Shown: positions 17,087 to 26,549, numbered from the stretch's first letter. The stretch is 64,000 nt of DNA from Brucella anthropi ATCC 49188 (GCF_000017405.1 NC_009668.1:1667001-1731000), one strand, 5' to 3'. Numbers and translations: made by a program. The notes: a model not told the origin generated them from the letters alone.

Positions 17087-19060
17087 TCAGTTGGTTTCCG
17101 TGAACTTGGCCACCGTCAGGAAGGTAACGGCATTGCCGCTGAACTGGTTGGCGCGTTCGGTCGGCAGATTGCCACGCTGGAAACCTGCCGTGTAGACCAT
17201 GGCCGGTGCGGAGCGCATCGCATCGTTGCGGAGAACCGGATTGGTCACCGGTATGGTGCTCGACACCGATTCCGTCGACATGGCGACTTCCGAAGTTGGC
17301 ATTACCGCAGGCTGGACAACTGCACGCGGTTTGGACTGGGCCTTGGCTACATAACGCCCGCCCTTCGCGGTGGTACGAACACCAGTTTCTGCTGCCTTGC
17401 CAATCGCTGCGACCTGTTTATGGACTGCCGCAGAAGCAGTGGCTGTCGGCTTTGCCGGTGCCGTGCGGGCAACCGACGCTGTCTGCACAGCTGCTGGAGC
17501 CTGTTTTGGCGCAGCGTCTGCAACCGGCTTGCTGTCGTAATAATCGTCAGAAGGCGGTGCGATCAGTTCGCCGATCTCATCCCTCTTGGAAAGCAGGGCA
17601 AGCTGCGTGTTGGCACGCGGCGCTTCCTTCGGCAGCGGGAACGCTGCCGTTTCGCCCGGCTGCGGCACAGCCGCATTGCCTGCATCGGCAAGCTGCGTCG
17701 GTTCGGCCTGCTGGCTATTGACCAGCGCGGCAATCGCATCCTGACCGTTTGTGGCAGTGTTTTCACCCGGACGCGTCGGACGCGCTGACGGCACCACTGC
17801 AGCTGCAAGCTGCATATTATCCGTTTCAAGCTGCGGGCGAGCCGACGGGATTGGCACAAAACCATTCATCAGCGGCGAAGGCGTGCCAGCATCGGCAACC
17901 TGAACCGTATTCGCATCCACGGCGGCACGGGCGGCAGCTGCCGCATCGGCGGCAGGTTCGGCTGCGGCGAGTGCAACGGCATCCTGTGGCGCCATTGCGG
18001 GTTTGCGAGCCGGGATAGGAACGTTTAGTGCGGCGACCGGGACTTCGGCTGCGGCCTGTGCCTGTGCATCAAGGCCCGTTTCCGGACGCGGTGCCTGTAC
18101 CGGAAGCGGAGCATCGCGGGCAGGCAGAGCAGCAACCATAGTTTCACGCGGCTGCTGGACCGGCTCTTCCGGAACCGCTGCCGGAGTCTGACGCGCAGGC
18201 GCTGCACGAGCTGGCCGTGCCGTGGCCGGCGGGGCGCTCACATCACCAGTGTCTTCTTCTTCGTCGGCACCGCCGCCAAACAGCGCACCGAACAGGCTCT
18301 TGCTGCGACGCGGCGCGGAATTGCTGGCCATCAAGATCTCGCCGCCACCGGCCTTGCGCTTCTCGATCATGGCCAATGCCTGCTCATAGCCCGGCAACGG
18401 CTTGCCGTCTGCGGGAAGGTGAGCGGTCTTGCCATCCGGGAAGAGTGCGAGCAGTTCGCGGCGGCTCATGCGCGGCCAGGAGCGAACATTGCCAACATCC
18501 ATGTGGACGAATGGCGAGCCGGAACGCGGATAATAACCGACGCCACCGATCTGATAGCGCATGCCGATGCCGCGCAATTTTGCCAGAGGTACGCCAGGAA
18601 TATAGAAGTCCATCGCTCGGCCGAGCATATGCTGGCTCTTCTTGGCAACGCCGGTCTTCGCGGAACGCGAGCGCAGCATGGCATTGGTGGCCGGTGAACG
18701 ATAAGCGGAAACGACGGTGATATACTGGCTCGATCCAGTGGAGCGATAGACCTGCCAGACCAGATCGAACAGGCGCGGGTCCATCTTGGTCGGCTCGTTG
18801 CGGCGCCAGTCTCGCAGGAAAACGTTCAGCTTCTTCAAACCCTGGGCGTCAAAGCGACCGTTTCTCTTGAAGACGATTTCCGCTTTTTCACCGGTGTGAA
18901 CGTAATAAAGCTTGAGAGAGCGGGTTTCAGCCGAAGCCTGCGAAGGAGACAGCGCCATGAGAACCGCAGCAGCGGCAAGGGCAGACGGAACGGACATAGA
19001 TGCCTTCATCCCGGTCCAAACCTTCGCAAAGCGCGCTTTAATGGTCGATATGCTGTTCAT
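17087..19060 (-). CDS. DUF882/peptidase M15A-type protein with long disordered tail
   Basis: The 657-residue protein has a signal peptide (cleavage likely after SQASA), then a DUF882 domain (about residues 45-210) with the M15-type zinc motifs SQHMLGRAMDFYIPG and FVHMDVGNVRSW. Such domains are related to D,D-carboxypeptidases acting on peptidoglycan cross-links. The remaining 430 residues are rich in alanine, proline and arginine, with recurring short units of the type IPxARP or VPSARP, and are probably disordered. A perfect CtrA-type box lies about 210 bases upstream, suggesting cell-cycle control. The start at 19060 (MNSISTIK) is chosen to give a normal signal peptide. Confidence 0.82.
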   Translation of the reverse strand: MNSISTIKARFAKVWTGMKASMSVPSALAAAAVLMALSPSQASAETRSLKLYYVHTGEKAEIVFKRNGRFDAQGLKKLNVFLRDWRRNEPTKMDPRLFDLVWQVYRSTGSSQYITVVSAYRSPATNAMLRSRSAKTGVAKKSQHMLGRAMDFYIPGVPLAKLRGIGMRYQIGGVGYYPRSGSPFVHMDVGNVRSWPRMSRRELLALFPDGKTAHLPADGKPLPGYEQALAMIEKRKAGGGEILMASNSAPRRSKSLFGALFGGGADEEEDTGDVSAPPATARPARAAPARQTPAAVPEEPVQQPRETMVAALPARDAPLPVQAPRPETGLDAQAQAAAEVPVAALNVPIPARKPAMAPQDAVALAAAEPAADAAAAARAAVDANTVQVADAGTPSPLMNGFVPIPSARPQLETDNMQLAAAVVPSARPTRPGENTATNGQDAIAALVNSQQAEPTQLADAGNAAVPQPGETAAFPLPKEAPRANTQLALLSKRDEIGELIAPPSDDYYDSKPVADAAPKQAPAAVQTASVARTAPAKPTATASAAVHKQVAAIGKAAETGVRTTAKGGRYVAKAQSKPRAVVQPAVMPTSEVAMSTESVSSTIPVTNPVLRNDAMRSAPAMVYTAGFQRGNLPTERANQFSGNAVTFLTVAKFTETN

Positions 19061-19370
19061 CGAATCGTATCGCCTTACCGTTTTTCCGCCCCAGAAGCAT
19101 TCTCCAGGCATCCCTCGGGACTTTCTTTGTGGTGCCACAAAAAGCCTGCGTCCCAGTTCCGCTCGAGCTCCGATTGTCGGATTTAATGGTTAATGGACGC
19201 TTAGTGAACAACAAATGAGGAAACACCATGGCAAAAAAGCCACACACGCGCATCTATTTTTGTCATGGTTAAAAAATTATTAACAGTCTTTAATCGGCAA
19301 CAGTACCTGCCAGGCGTGACAGCCAATCTATTATAAACGACTAAAATTCAATTGGTTACGCAGAGTTTAA
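19061..19370. other. Gene-free upstream region with CtrA-like box
   Basis: About 310 AT-rich bases lie between the M15-type gene and the upstream regulator gene. They contain a CtrA-like box (19269-19284) and, on the plus strand at 19228, a 14-codon frame (MAKKPHTRIYFCHG) preceded by TGAGGA, which may be chance. No other gene is evident. Confidence 0.5.
19269..19284. promoter_or_regulatory. CtrA-like binding site
   Basis: TTAA, seven bases, TTAAC matches the CtrA consensus exactly. CtrA is the cell-cycle master regulator of alphaproteobacteria. The site lies about 210 bases upstream of the peptidoglycan-enzyme gene on the minus strand, a plausible cell-cycle target. The surrounding sequence is AT-rich, which raises the chance of a random match. 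Confidence 0.5.
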
Positions 19371-20885
19371 TCAACTGGCAGCACGGTTGAAAGGGGTCGT
19401 TTCCCCCTCCTCATCGGCACCCGGTCCCTTGCCGGAAATCGACGTCACATCGATGCCATATTCCTTCAGCTTCCGGTAAAGTGTGGTTCTTCCAATGCCC
19501 AAACGACGAGCAACTTCACTGATTTGCCCGTCATAATGAGCAATCGCGAACCGGATCATTTCTTCTTCGGCTGCGGCAAGCGTGCGTACCTCGCCTGCCC
19601 CATCGATCCCGCTGAACAAGCCCGACTGACCACTCACCGTCGGATCGTGATCGACAAGGTTGAACCGAACCGATTGCTGCACTGCCCTTGCAGCCTCTGC
19701 CCCCGCACCGATCTGTGCGAAATCAGCTGCCGTCAGTTCGCCAGTCTCGCAGAGAAGGACGGCACGATAAACGGCATTTTTCAGCTCCCGCACATTGCCG
19801 GGCCAATGATAGGTCTTCAGCTTTTCCAGCGCATGGGTGGTGATGCCGGTGATATGCCCCATCCGTTCTTCACTGACATAGCGCATCATGAACTGATGCA
19901 GCAGGATCGGAATATCTTCCAGACGGTTGCGCAGCGGCGGCATAGCGACGGCAAAGGAGCCGAGCAGATGGTAAAGCCCTGCATGGAAACGCCCCATATC
20001 GACGAGATCCGCCAGAGGGCGGCTGTTCGATGCCATGATGCGGGCGTTGGACAACGTGCGCTCGCCTCCGCCGCCGGCCTCAAACTGGCCGGACTGCATG
20101 GCGGCAAAAAGCTTGATTTGCGTGTGGCGTGGCAGCGCACCCACCTCATCCAGAAAGAGCGTCCCACCATCGGCTTCCACGAGTTTTCCGAGGCTGCGGA
20201 TGACATCATCCTCGCGGCGGTCGCGCCGTGCAGTCGAAACGCCGAAGAAAACTTCGTCGGCATTGTCGACGGTCAAGGTGCGGCAATCAACGGTCACGAA
20301 AGGGCCACGCCAGCGGGCACCGCCGCTGCAAATAGCGCGCGCCAGTGTTTCCTTGCCGCTGCCGGGCTCTCCTTCGATCAGAAGCGGTGCATCCAGCGCC
20401 GAGGCCCTACGTGCCAGAATGCTGACCCGCTCCATTTCCGGGCTTTTGATCGCCATGTCGGAAAGTGTCAGATGAGCTTTCAGGGATGAGCGGGCGCGGC
20501 GGATTTCCTGCGTCAGCGCATCGATCTTCAGAACATTGGAAACCGAAACCTGCACACGCTCGAAGGCGACCGGCTTGGTCACAAAATCGACCGCGCCCAT
20601 TTTCATTGCCTGCAGAACCGGCTGGAGATCATCATTCTGAACGAGAACAATAACGGGAACATTATTTCCAGCTTCGCGCATCCGGCGCAAAACGGTCAGG
20701 CCATCCATGTCCGGCATCGATAGATCAAGCAGCATCAGGACGATGTCCTTACGCTGGCTTACGAAACCGAGTGCGCTTGCTCCACCGTCAGCAAGAATGG
20801 TCCGATAGCCCATGCGCATGACTATCGCTTCAAGATTGCGCCGATGAATCGGATCGTCATCCGCTATGAGTATGCGCGTGGCCAT
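19371..20885 (-). CDS. NtrC-like response regulator lacking the GAFTGA loop
   Basis: The 504-residue protein has a receiver domain (aspartate 54 in LLDLSMPDMDG, lysine 104), an AAA+ domain (Walker A GEPGSGKE at 172-179, Walker B GGTLFLDEV at 240-248) and a Fis-type helix-turn-helix near the end (ISEVARRLGIGRTTLYRKLKEYG). Where sigma-54 activators carry GAFTGA, residues 213-222 here read FFGVSTARRD, so contact with sigma-54 is doubtful. The receiver also has valine 82 in place of the usual threonine or serine switch residue. It may regulate with another sigma factor, as Rhodobacter NtrC does, or act without classical phosphorylation. No kinase gene is adjacent. Confidence 0.85.
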   Translation of the reverse strand: MATRILIADDDPIHRRNLEAIVMRMGYRTILADGGASALGFVSQRKDIVLMLLDLSMPDMDGLTVLRRMREAGNNVPVIVLVQNDDLQPVLQAMKMGAVDFVTKPVAFERVQVSVSNVLKIDALTQEIRRARSSLKAHLTLSDMAIKSPEMERVSILARRASALDAPLLIEGEPGSGKETLARAICSGGARWRGPFVTVDCRTLTVDNADEVFFGVSTARRDRREDDVIRSLGKLVEADGGTLFLDEVGALPRHTQIKLFAAMQSGQFEAGGGGERTLSNARIMASNSRPLADLVDMGRFHAGLYHLLGSFAVAMPPLRNRLEDIPILLHQFMMRYVSEERMGHITGITTHALEKLKTYHWPGNVRELKNAVYRAVLLCETGELTAADFAQIGAGAEAARAVQQSVRFNLVDHDPTVSGQSGLFSGIDGAGEVRTLAAAEEEMIRFAIAHYDGQISEVARRLGIGRTTLYRKLKEYGIDVTSISGKGPGADEEGETTPFNRAAS

Positions 20886-21163
20886 TAACAGCTATCATCA
20901 ACCTATGGAGTTCCCACGCCCAAAATACTTAAACAGTTTAAATGTCTCATATTCCAGGCGCGTTATTTGGAGGCAAGCCTTCGTCGAATGCAAGGTACTA
21001 AATGTACCTAAGCGTCCCATTCACAAAAATTGTATCCTGAATCCACTTCCTGATTCAGGTATTTGCTTTTCTGCAATCTACCACGGGACAGGCCATCACA
21101 AAATTTCGAGGCGCTTTTCCCACCTCTTGGCGATCCTGGCAAGACATGCGAGAAGAGGCCTAG
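20886..21163. other. Intergenic region with a hairpin
   Basis: This stretch between divergent genes presumably holds the regulator promoter. CCTGAATC (21036-21043) and GATTCAGG (21052-21059) form a perfect 8-bp hairpin of unknown role. I see no gene. The rest up to 21278 is a palindromic repeat listed separately. Confidence 0.45.
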
Positions 21164-21267
21164 TAGAGCGGTTCCGGTTAACGCGGAATCGTGGAACCGC
21201 TCTATCTCTTTGTTTGTACGCATTATCCGACGAAAAACCGTTTCGCACTTTTTCTGGAAATGCTCTT
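21164..21267 (+). repeat. Palindromic intergenic repeat, full copy (TAGAGC family)
   Basis: TAGAGCGGTTCC...GGAACCGCTCTA forms the first arm, followed by CTCTTTGTTTG, ACGCATTATCCGACG and the second arm ending in TGGAAATGCTCT. It stops immediately before the GGAGAA ribosome site of the oligoendopeptidase gene, so it lies in that gene's leader or promoter region. Confidence 0.8.
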
Positions 21268-21278
21268 GGAGAATGTTC

Positions 21279-23141
21279 ATGACCCGCTTTTCAGAATCCG
21301 TTTCCTTCAACAAGGTTTTGCACGCACCGGCCAGTGATGCGGTTGCTGCCGAAACGACTGACCTCGGCAACCTGCCGGAATGGAATCTGGGCGATCTTTA
21401 TCCGTCTGCGGACAGCGCAGAACTGAAAAACGATATCGAAAAGGCGATGAAGGACGCTGCAGCCTTCGAGGAACGCTGGAAAGGCAAGCTCGGCGACGAA
21501 GCAGCCAAGACCAATGGCGGCAATTTTGTCGATGCAATCAGGGAATTCGAGGCTCTCGATGAGCTGATGGGCCGTATCGGCTCCTTCGCGGGCCTCTACT
21601 ATTATGGTGACACGTCCGACCCGAAGCGCATGAAGCTTTTCGGCGACGTACAGCAGAAGCTGACCGACGCCAGCACCCATCTCATTTTCTTCGGCCTTGA
21701 ACTGAACCGCATCGAGGATGCAGTTCTCGAAAAGGCGATGAGCGACAATGCGGCCATTGGCCATTACCGCCCATGGCTGACCGATCTGCGTATGGACAAG
21801 CCGTACCAGCTTGATGACAAGCTGGAGCAGCTCTTCCATGAAAAGTCGATTACCGGCTACAGCGCCTGGAACCGGCTGTTCGATGAAACGATGTCAGGGC
21901 TTCGCTTTGAAATCGATGGCAAGGAACTCAGCATCGAGCCGACGCTGAACATGCTTCAGGACGCCGATGGGGCCGTGCGTAAAAAAGCCTCCGATGCACT
22001 GGCAAAGACTTTTGCCGCCAATCTGCGCACATTCACGCTGATCACCAACACGCTCGCCAAGGACAAGGAAATCTCCGATCGCTGGCGCGGTTTTCAGGAT
22101 ATTGCCGACAGCCGCCACCTTGCCAACCGCGTCGAGCGGGAAGTGGTGGACGCGCTGGCCAAGGCGGTGGAAGACGCCTATCCACGCCTTTCGCACCGTT
22201 ATTATGCCCTGAAAGCCAAATGGCTCGGCCTCGAAAAGCTTGAAAACTGGGATCGCAACGCGCCGCTGCCGGAAACGCCGCAGGCGCTTATCTCGTGGGA
22301 TGAAGCGCGTGAAACGGTGCTGTCCGCCTATGGCAATTTCGCGCCGGAAATGGCCGCAATCGCCAAGGATTTCTTCGACAAGAACTGGATTGACGCGCCG
22401 GTGCGCCCCGGCAAGGCGCCGGGCGCTTTCGCGCATCCGACCGTGCCGTCTGCGCATCCTTATGTGCTGCTCAACTATATGGGCAAGCCGCGCGATGTGA
22501 TGACGCTTGCCCATGAGCTTGGTCACGGCGTGCATCAGATTCTGGCTGGCGGTCAGGGCGCGCTGATGGCCTCAACCCCGCTGACGCTCGCCGAAACCGC
22601 CTCGGTCTTCGGCGAAATGCTGACCTTCCGCTCGCTTTTGGAGCGGACGAAGGACAAGCGCGAACGCAAGGCCATGCTGGCCCAGAAGGCTGAAGACATG
22701 ATCAATACGGTCGTGCGCCAGATAGCCTTCTACCAGTTCGAACGTCGCGTCCACACCGAGCGCCGCGAAGGCGAACTGACCGCAGAACGCATCGGCGAAA
22801 TCTGGATGGATGTGCAGCGCGAAAGCCTTGGCGATGCCGTCAATCTCAATCCGGGTTACGAGACCTTCTGGACCTATATCCCCCACTTCATCCATTCACC
22901 GTTCTATGTCTATGCCTATGCTTTCGGCGATTGTCTGGTGAACTCGCTTTATGCGGTCTACCAGAACTCGGAAAAGGGCTTCCAGCAGAAATATTTCGAC
23001 ATGCTGAAGGCTGGCGGCACCAAGCACCACAAGGAATTGCTTGCGCCGTTCGGTCTGGATGCAAGCGATCCGGATTTCTGGAGCAAGGGCCTGTCAGTGA
23101 TCGAAGGCATCATCGACGAGCTTGAAGCCATGGAAGACTGA
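21279..23141 (+). CDS. M3 family oligoendopeptidase F
   Basis: The 620-residue cytoplasmic metallopeptidase has the zinc motif HELGH in TLAHELGHGVHQ and the downstream glutamate in LAETASVFGEM, the gluzincin arrangement of the M3B (PepF) family. It degrades oligopeptides, probably including signal peptide remnants. An N-terminal all-helical region with NLPEWNLGDLYPS is characteristic of PepF. The start at 21279 (MTRFSESV) follows TTGGAGAA; the frame is open further upstream through the palindromic repeat, but that part is not coding-like. pabB starts 9 bases after the stop. Confidence 0.92.
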   Translation: MTRFSESVSFNKVLHAPASDAVAAETTDLGNLPEWNLGDLYPSADSAELKNDIEKAMKDAAAFEERWKGKLGDEAAKTNGGNFVDAIREFEALDELMGRIGSFAGLYYYGDTSDPKRMKLFGDVQQKLTDASTHLIFFGLELNRIEDAVLEKAMSDNAAIGHYRPWLTDLRMDKPYQLDDKLEQLFHEKSITGYSAWNRLFDETMSGLRFEIDGKELSIEPTLNMLQDADGAVRKKASDALAKTFAANLRTFTLITNTLAKDKEISDRWRGFQDIADSRHLANRVEREVVDALAKAVEDAYPRLSHRYYALKAKWLGLEKLENWDRNAPLPETPQALISWDEARETVLSAYGNFAPEMAAIAKDFFDKNWIDAPVRPGKAPGAFAHPTVPSAHPYVLLNYMGKPRDVMTLAHELGHGVHQILAGGQGALMASTPLTLAETASVFGEMLTFRSLLERTKDKRERKAMLAQKAEDMINTVVRQIAFYQFERRVHTERREGELTAERIGEIWMDVQRESLGDAVNLNPGYETFWTYIPHFIHSPFYVYAYAFGDCLVNSLYAVYQNSEKGFQQKYFDMLKAGGTKHHKELLAPFGLDASDPDFWSKGLSVIEGIIDELEAMED

Positions 23142-23149
23142 GCACTTGC

Positions 23150-24310
23150 GTGACTCACCAAAGCAATAAGCCGCTTATCCTGTTCCGGGATGACAAGGCG
23201 GGCCGCGATGTGCTTTTCACGGCCCCCTCATCGATCATTCGCGCCGACACACCTGATGAATTTGAACCCGCATGGGATGCGATGCAGGCGGCCCATAATG
23301 CCGGAAAATGGCTTGCGGGTTATCTATCCTATGAAGCCGGCTATCTTCTCGAACCCAAGCTGAAGCCGTTGCTGCCAGAGGGACGCAATGCCCCGCTTCT
23401 CTGCTTCGGGGTGTTCGATGGCCCTTCCGACCAGTCTATGCACGGCCGCGGCGAAGACAATGCCACCTTTCTGCGCGATCCGGTCGCGCAATGGTCGTTT
23501 GACGACTATGCGCCCCGCTTCGAACGCTTGCATCAGCACTTGCGCGAAGGCGATTGCTATCAGGGCAACCTCACATTTCCGATCCATGCGGAATGGGGCG
23601 GCGATCCGCTGATCCTGTTCAACATGCTCGCAAAACGTCAGCCGGTTCGCTACGCGACCTATTGCGATCTTGGTGGACCGGTTGTCCTGTCGCGCTCGCC
23701 GGAACTTTTCTTTGAAGTCGACGGCGACGGGTGGATTGAAACCCATCCGATGAAAGGCACCATGCCCCGCGGTGCCACGCCTGAAGAAGACAAGCAGAAC
23801 CGCCAGTTTCTGCTGAACGATCCGAAGAATCAGGCCGAAAACCGTATGATCGTTGATCTGCTTCGCAACGATATTTCGCTTGTCAGCGAAGTGGGATCGC
23901 TCGACGTGCCGGAACTCTTCCGCATCGAAACCTATCCCACCGTCCACCAGATGATCAGCCGCGTGCGGGCCAGACTGAAAGAAAACCTGCCGCTGCGCAC
24001 GCTCTTTGCAGCCCTTTTCCCGTGCGGCTCGATCACCGGCGCACCAAAGATCAGCGCCATGGAAATCCTGCGTAAACTGGAGGCCGGGCCGCGCGACGTT
24101 TATTGCGGCTCGCTCGGCTGGATCGAGCCAAGCGGGCGGATGCGTTTCAACGTTGCCATTCGCACGATCTCGCTTCTCGATGAAAATCGTGCGATCTTCA
24201 ACGTCGGGGGTGGCGTGGTCTTCGATTCCACGGCGCAAGCGGAGTACGAGGAATGTCTTCTGAAAGCACGGTTCGCGGCACTGTCGAGCCACACGGGGCG
24301 CAGGCTGTGA
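23150..24310 (+). CDS. pabB: Aminodeoxychorismate synthase component I PabB
   Basis: The 386-residue chorismate-utilising enzyme converts chorismate to 4-amino-4-deoxychorismate for folate synthesis. Signatures are HPMKGTMPRGATPEED (the lysine that distinguishes PabB from TrpE lies in this motif), IVDLLRNDISLVSEVGS, and GSITGAPKISAMEILRKLE. It starts with GTG at 23150 just after the peptidase gene. Its 3' end overlaps the start of pabC by 58 bases. A glutamine amidotransferase partner (PabA) is not in the window. Confidence 0.92.
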   Translation: MTHQSNKPLILFRDDKAGRDVLFTAPSSIIRADTPDEFEPAWDAMQAAHNAGKWLAGYLSYEAGYLLEPKLKPLLPEGRNAPLLCFGVFDGPSDQSMHGRGEDNATFLRDPVAQWSFDDYAPRFERLHQHLREGDCYQGNLTFPIHAEWGGDPLILFNMLAKRQPVRYATYCDLGGPVVLSRSPELFFEVDGDGWIETHPMKGTMPRGATPEEDKQNRQFLLNDPKNQAENRMIVDLLRNDISLVSEVGSLDVPELFRIETYPTVHQMISRVRARLKENLPLRTLFAALFPCGSITGAPKISAMEILRKLEAGPRDVYCGSLGWIEPSGRMRFNVAIRTISLLDENRAIFNVGGGVVFDSTAQAEYEECLLKARFAALSSHTGRRL

Positions 24311-24948
24311 TCATGGAGCCGGATTATCAGCTGATCGAAACCATGCGCTGGGAGCCGCTCTCGGGCGTTTTACGCTTCGATTTGCATATGGCGCGTCTCG
24401 AAAATTCCGCCCGTGAACTCGGTTTTTCCTGCAATATGGAAGCTGTCCGGCAGAAGGTTTCAGAAAGCGGAACCGGTGAGCAGGCCCTGAAGGTGCGGCT
24501 GACACTTGCGCCCGATGGCGTGACCACTGTCTCGACCATGCCTTTTGAACCACTCTCCTGCCAGACGATCTGGCGAATCGCGATTGCCCGCACGCACCTT
24601 GATCACAATGATACTCTGTTGCGCCACAAGACGACGCGACGGCAGGCCTATATCGCAGCACGCGAAGAGTATTCAACGGCAGAGATCGACGAAGTCATCC
24701 TGCTCAATGATCGCGGCGAAGTCTGTGAGGGAACCATTACGTCGATATTTCTCGATGTAGGCGGCACGACCTGCACGACGCCCGCCCTGTCATGCGGCCT
24801 CCTCGACGGGGTTCTGCGCCGTGAATTGCTGAACAACAATGTTGTCGAAGAGGGTATCGTTACCGTCGAAACGCTCAAAAATGCGCGCAACATTCTCGTC
24901 GGCAATTCGCTGCGCGGCATGATCCGGGCACAGCTGATCGAGGCTTAA
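24253..24948 (+). CDS. pabC: Aminotransferase class IV, probable aminodeoxychorismate lyase PabC
   Basis: The 231-residue protein has the fold-type IV PLP pattern: lysine in RHKTTRRQAY as the likely Schiff base, the glutamate in EVCEGTITSIF, and the GLLDGVLRRELL region. Coupled to pabB, it very probably eliminates pyruvate from aminodeoxychorismate to give p-aminobenzoate. The start at 24253 has GAGGA right upstream and overlaps pabB by 58 bases; an ATG at 24313 (MEPDYQLIETM) is an alternative that would leave almost no overlap. Confidence 0.85.
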   Translation: MSSESTVRGTVEPHGAQAVIMEPDYQLIETMRWEPLSGVLRFDLHMARLENSARELGFSCNMEAVRQKVSESGTGEQALKVRLTLAPDGVTTVSTMPFEPLSCQTIWRIAIARTHLDHNDTLLRHKTTRRQAYIAAREEYSTAEIDEVILLNDRGEVCEGTITSIFLDVGGTTCTTPALSCGLLDGVLRRELLNNNVVEEGIVTVETLKNARNILVGNSLRGMIRAQLIEA

Positions 24949-25097
24949 AAAGCCAATCCGCATTAAACATGTATTGATGTCATAGGCTTGTGACGTTTCT
25001 TTCTTTCTATGAAGTTGTGTTATCGTTCCCGCGCATAAGCTAAATCGGGCTAAGGATAACCCAACACCGCAATTCTGCGGCACCTCAGAGGAAGAAA

Positions 25098-26543
25098 ATG
25101 GCGAAAGCGAAATGGCAAGTCTATGGCGAGATAACCGGCCCCGTCATCATGATCGGCTTTGGGTCGATCGGGCGCGGTACCCTGCCGCTGATTGAACGTC
25201 ATTTCAAATTCGACAAGTCGCGCATGGTCGTTATCGATCCGAGCGAAGCCAATCGCAAAATCCTCGATGACAAGGGCATCCGCTTCATCAAGGAAGCAAT
25301 CACCAAGGACAATTACAAGAAGGTTCTTGGACCTCTCTTGAAAGAAACGGAAGGCCAGCCTTTCATCGTCAATCTTTCGGTCGATACCGGATCACTCGAT
25401 CTGATGCGTTACGCCCGAGAGCATGGCGCGCTTTATATCGACACCGTGGTGGAACCCTGGCTCGGCTTCTATTTCGATGAAGAAGCTGACAATGCCTCGC
25501 GCACCAATTATGCGCTGCGCGAAACGGTGCGCGCTGAAAAGCGCAAGAATCCCGGTGGCACGACCGCGGTTTCCTGCTGCGGCGCCAATCCGGGCATGGT
25601 CTCGTGGTTCGTCAAGAAAGCGCTCGTCGATCTTGCGACTGAACTGAAGCTCGATTTCACCGAACCGGCAGCGGATGATCGCCACGGCTGGGCGAAACTG
25701 ATGAAAAAAGCCGGCGTCAGGGGTATCCACATCGCCGAACGCGATACTCAACGCGCAAAAGAGCCGAAACCTTTCAACACATTCTGGAATACATGGTCCG
25801 TCGAAGGGTTCATCGCCGAAGGCCTGCAACCGGCAGAGCTTGGCTGGGGCAGCCATGAAAAATGGATGCCCAAGAATGCCCGCAAGCAGAAGAAGGGCAA
25901 CAAGGCCGCAATTTTCCTTGAACAGCCGGGCGGCAATACCCGTATTCGTACCTGGTGTCCGACGCTCGGCGCGCAATATGGCTTGCTCGTCACCCACAAT
26001 GAAGCGATCTCCATCGCCGATTTTTTCACGCTGCGCGACAAGAAGGGCAAGCTTGATTTCCGCCTGACCTGTCACTACGCCTATCACCCGAGCAATGACG
26101 CCATTCTGGCCCTTGACGAAATGTTCGGCGCGAGCGGCAAGGCGCAACCCGTGCAGCACGTTCTGGAAGAGCATGAAATTCTGGACGGCAGCGATGAACT
26201 TGGCGTGCTGCTCTATGGCCACGACAAGAATGCCTATTGGTACGGCTCGCAGTTGACCGTAGAGGAAGCGCGCAAACTTGCGCCTTATCAGAACGCGACT
26301 GGCCTGCAGGTTTCCTCAGCCGTTCTGGCGGGCATGGTCTGGGCGCTGGAAAATCCGCGCAGCGGCATCGTCGAGACCGACGAGATGGATTACCGCCGTT
26401 GCCTTGAAGTCCAGATGCAATATCTGGGTCCGTTGAACGGCTATTACACTGACTGGACACCGCTGGAAGGTCGCGGCCATCTGTTCAAGGAAGACCTCGA
26501 TACCAAGGATCCGTGGCAATTCCGGAATATTCTGGTTCGCTAA
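25098..26543 (+). CDS. hss: Homospermidine synthase
   Basis: The 481-residue enzyme begins with a Rossmann NAD-binding motif, MIGFGSIGRGTLP, and continues with the homospermidine synthase pattern (YIDTVVEPWLGFYFDE, NPGMVSWFVKKAL, GAQYGLLVTHNEAISIADFF). It joins two putrescine units into sym-homospermidine, a main polyamine of many alphaproteobacteria. The ornithine decarboxylase at 5055-6188 supplies putrescine but is 19 kb away. A CCGCAATTCTGCGG hairpin lies in its leader, before the GAGGAAG ribosome site. A hairpin at 26550 follows the stop. Confidence 0.93.
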   Translation: MAKAKWQVYGEITGPVIMIGFGSIGRGTLPLIERHFKFDKSRMVVIDPSEANRKILDDKGIRFIKEAITKDNYKKVLGPLLKETEGQPFIVNLSVDTGSLDLMRYAREHGALYIDTVVEPWLGFYFDEEADNASRTNYALRETVRAEKRKNPGGTTAVSCCGANPGMVSWFVKKALVDLATELKLDFTEPAADDRHGWAKLMKKAGVRGIHIAERDTQRAKEPKPFNTFWNTWSVEGFIAEGLQPAELGWGSHEKWMPKNARKQKKGNKAAIFLEQPGGNTRIRTWCPTLGAQYGLLVTHNEAISIADFFTLRDKKGKLDFRLTCHYAYHPSNDAILALDEMFGASGKAQPVQHVLEEHEILDGSDELGVLLYGHDKNAYWYGSQLTVEEARKLAPYQNATGLQVSSAVLAGMVWALENPRSGIVETDEMDYRRCLEVQMQYLGPLNGYYTDWTPLEGRGHLFKEDLDTKDPWQFRNILVR

Positions 26544-26549
26544 TCAAGC

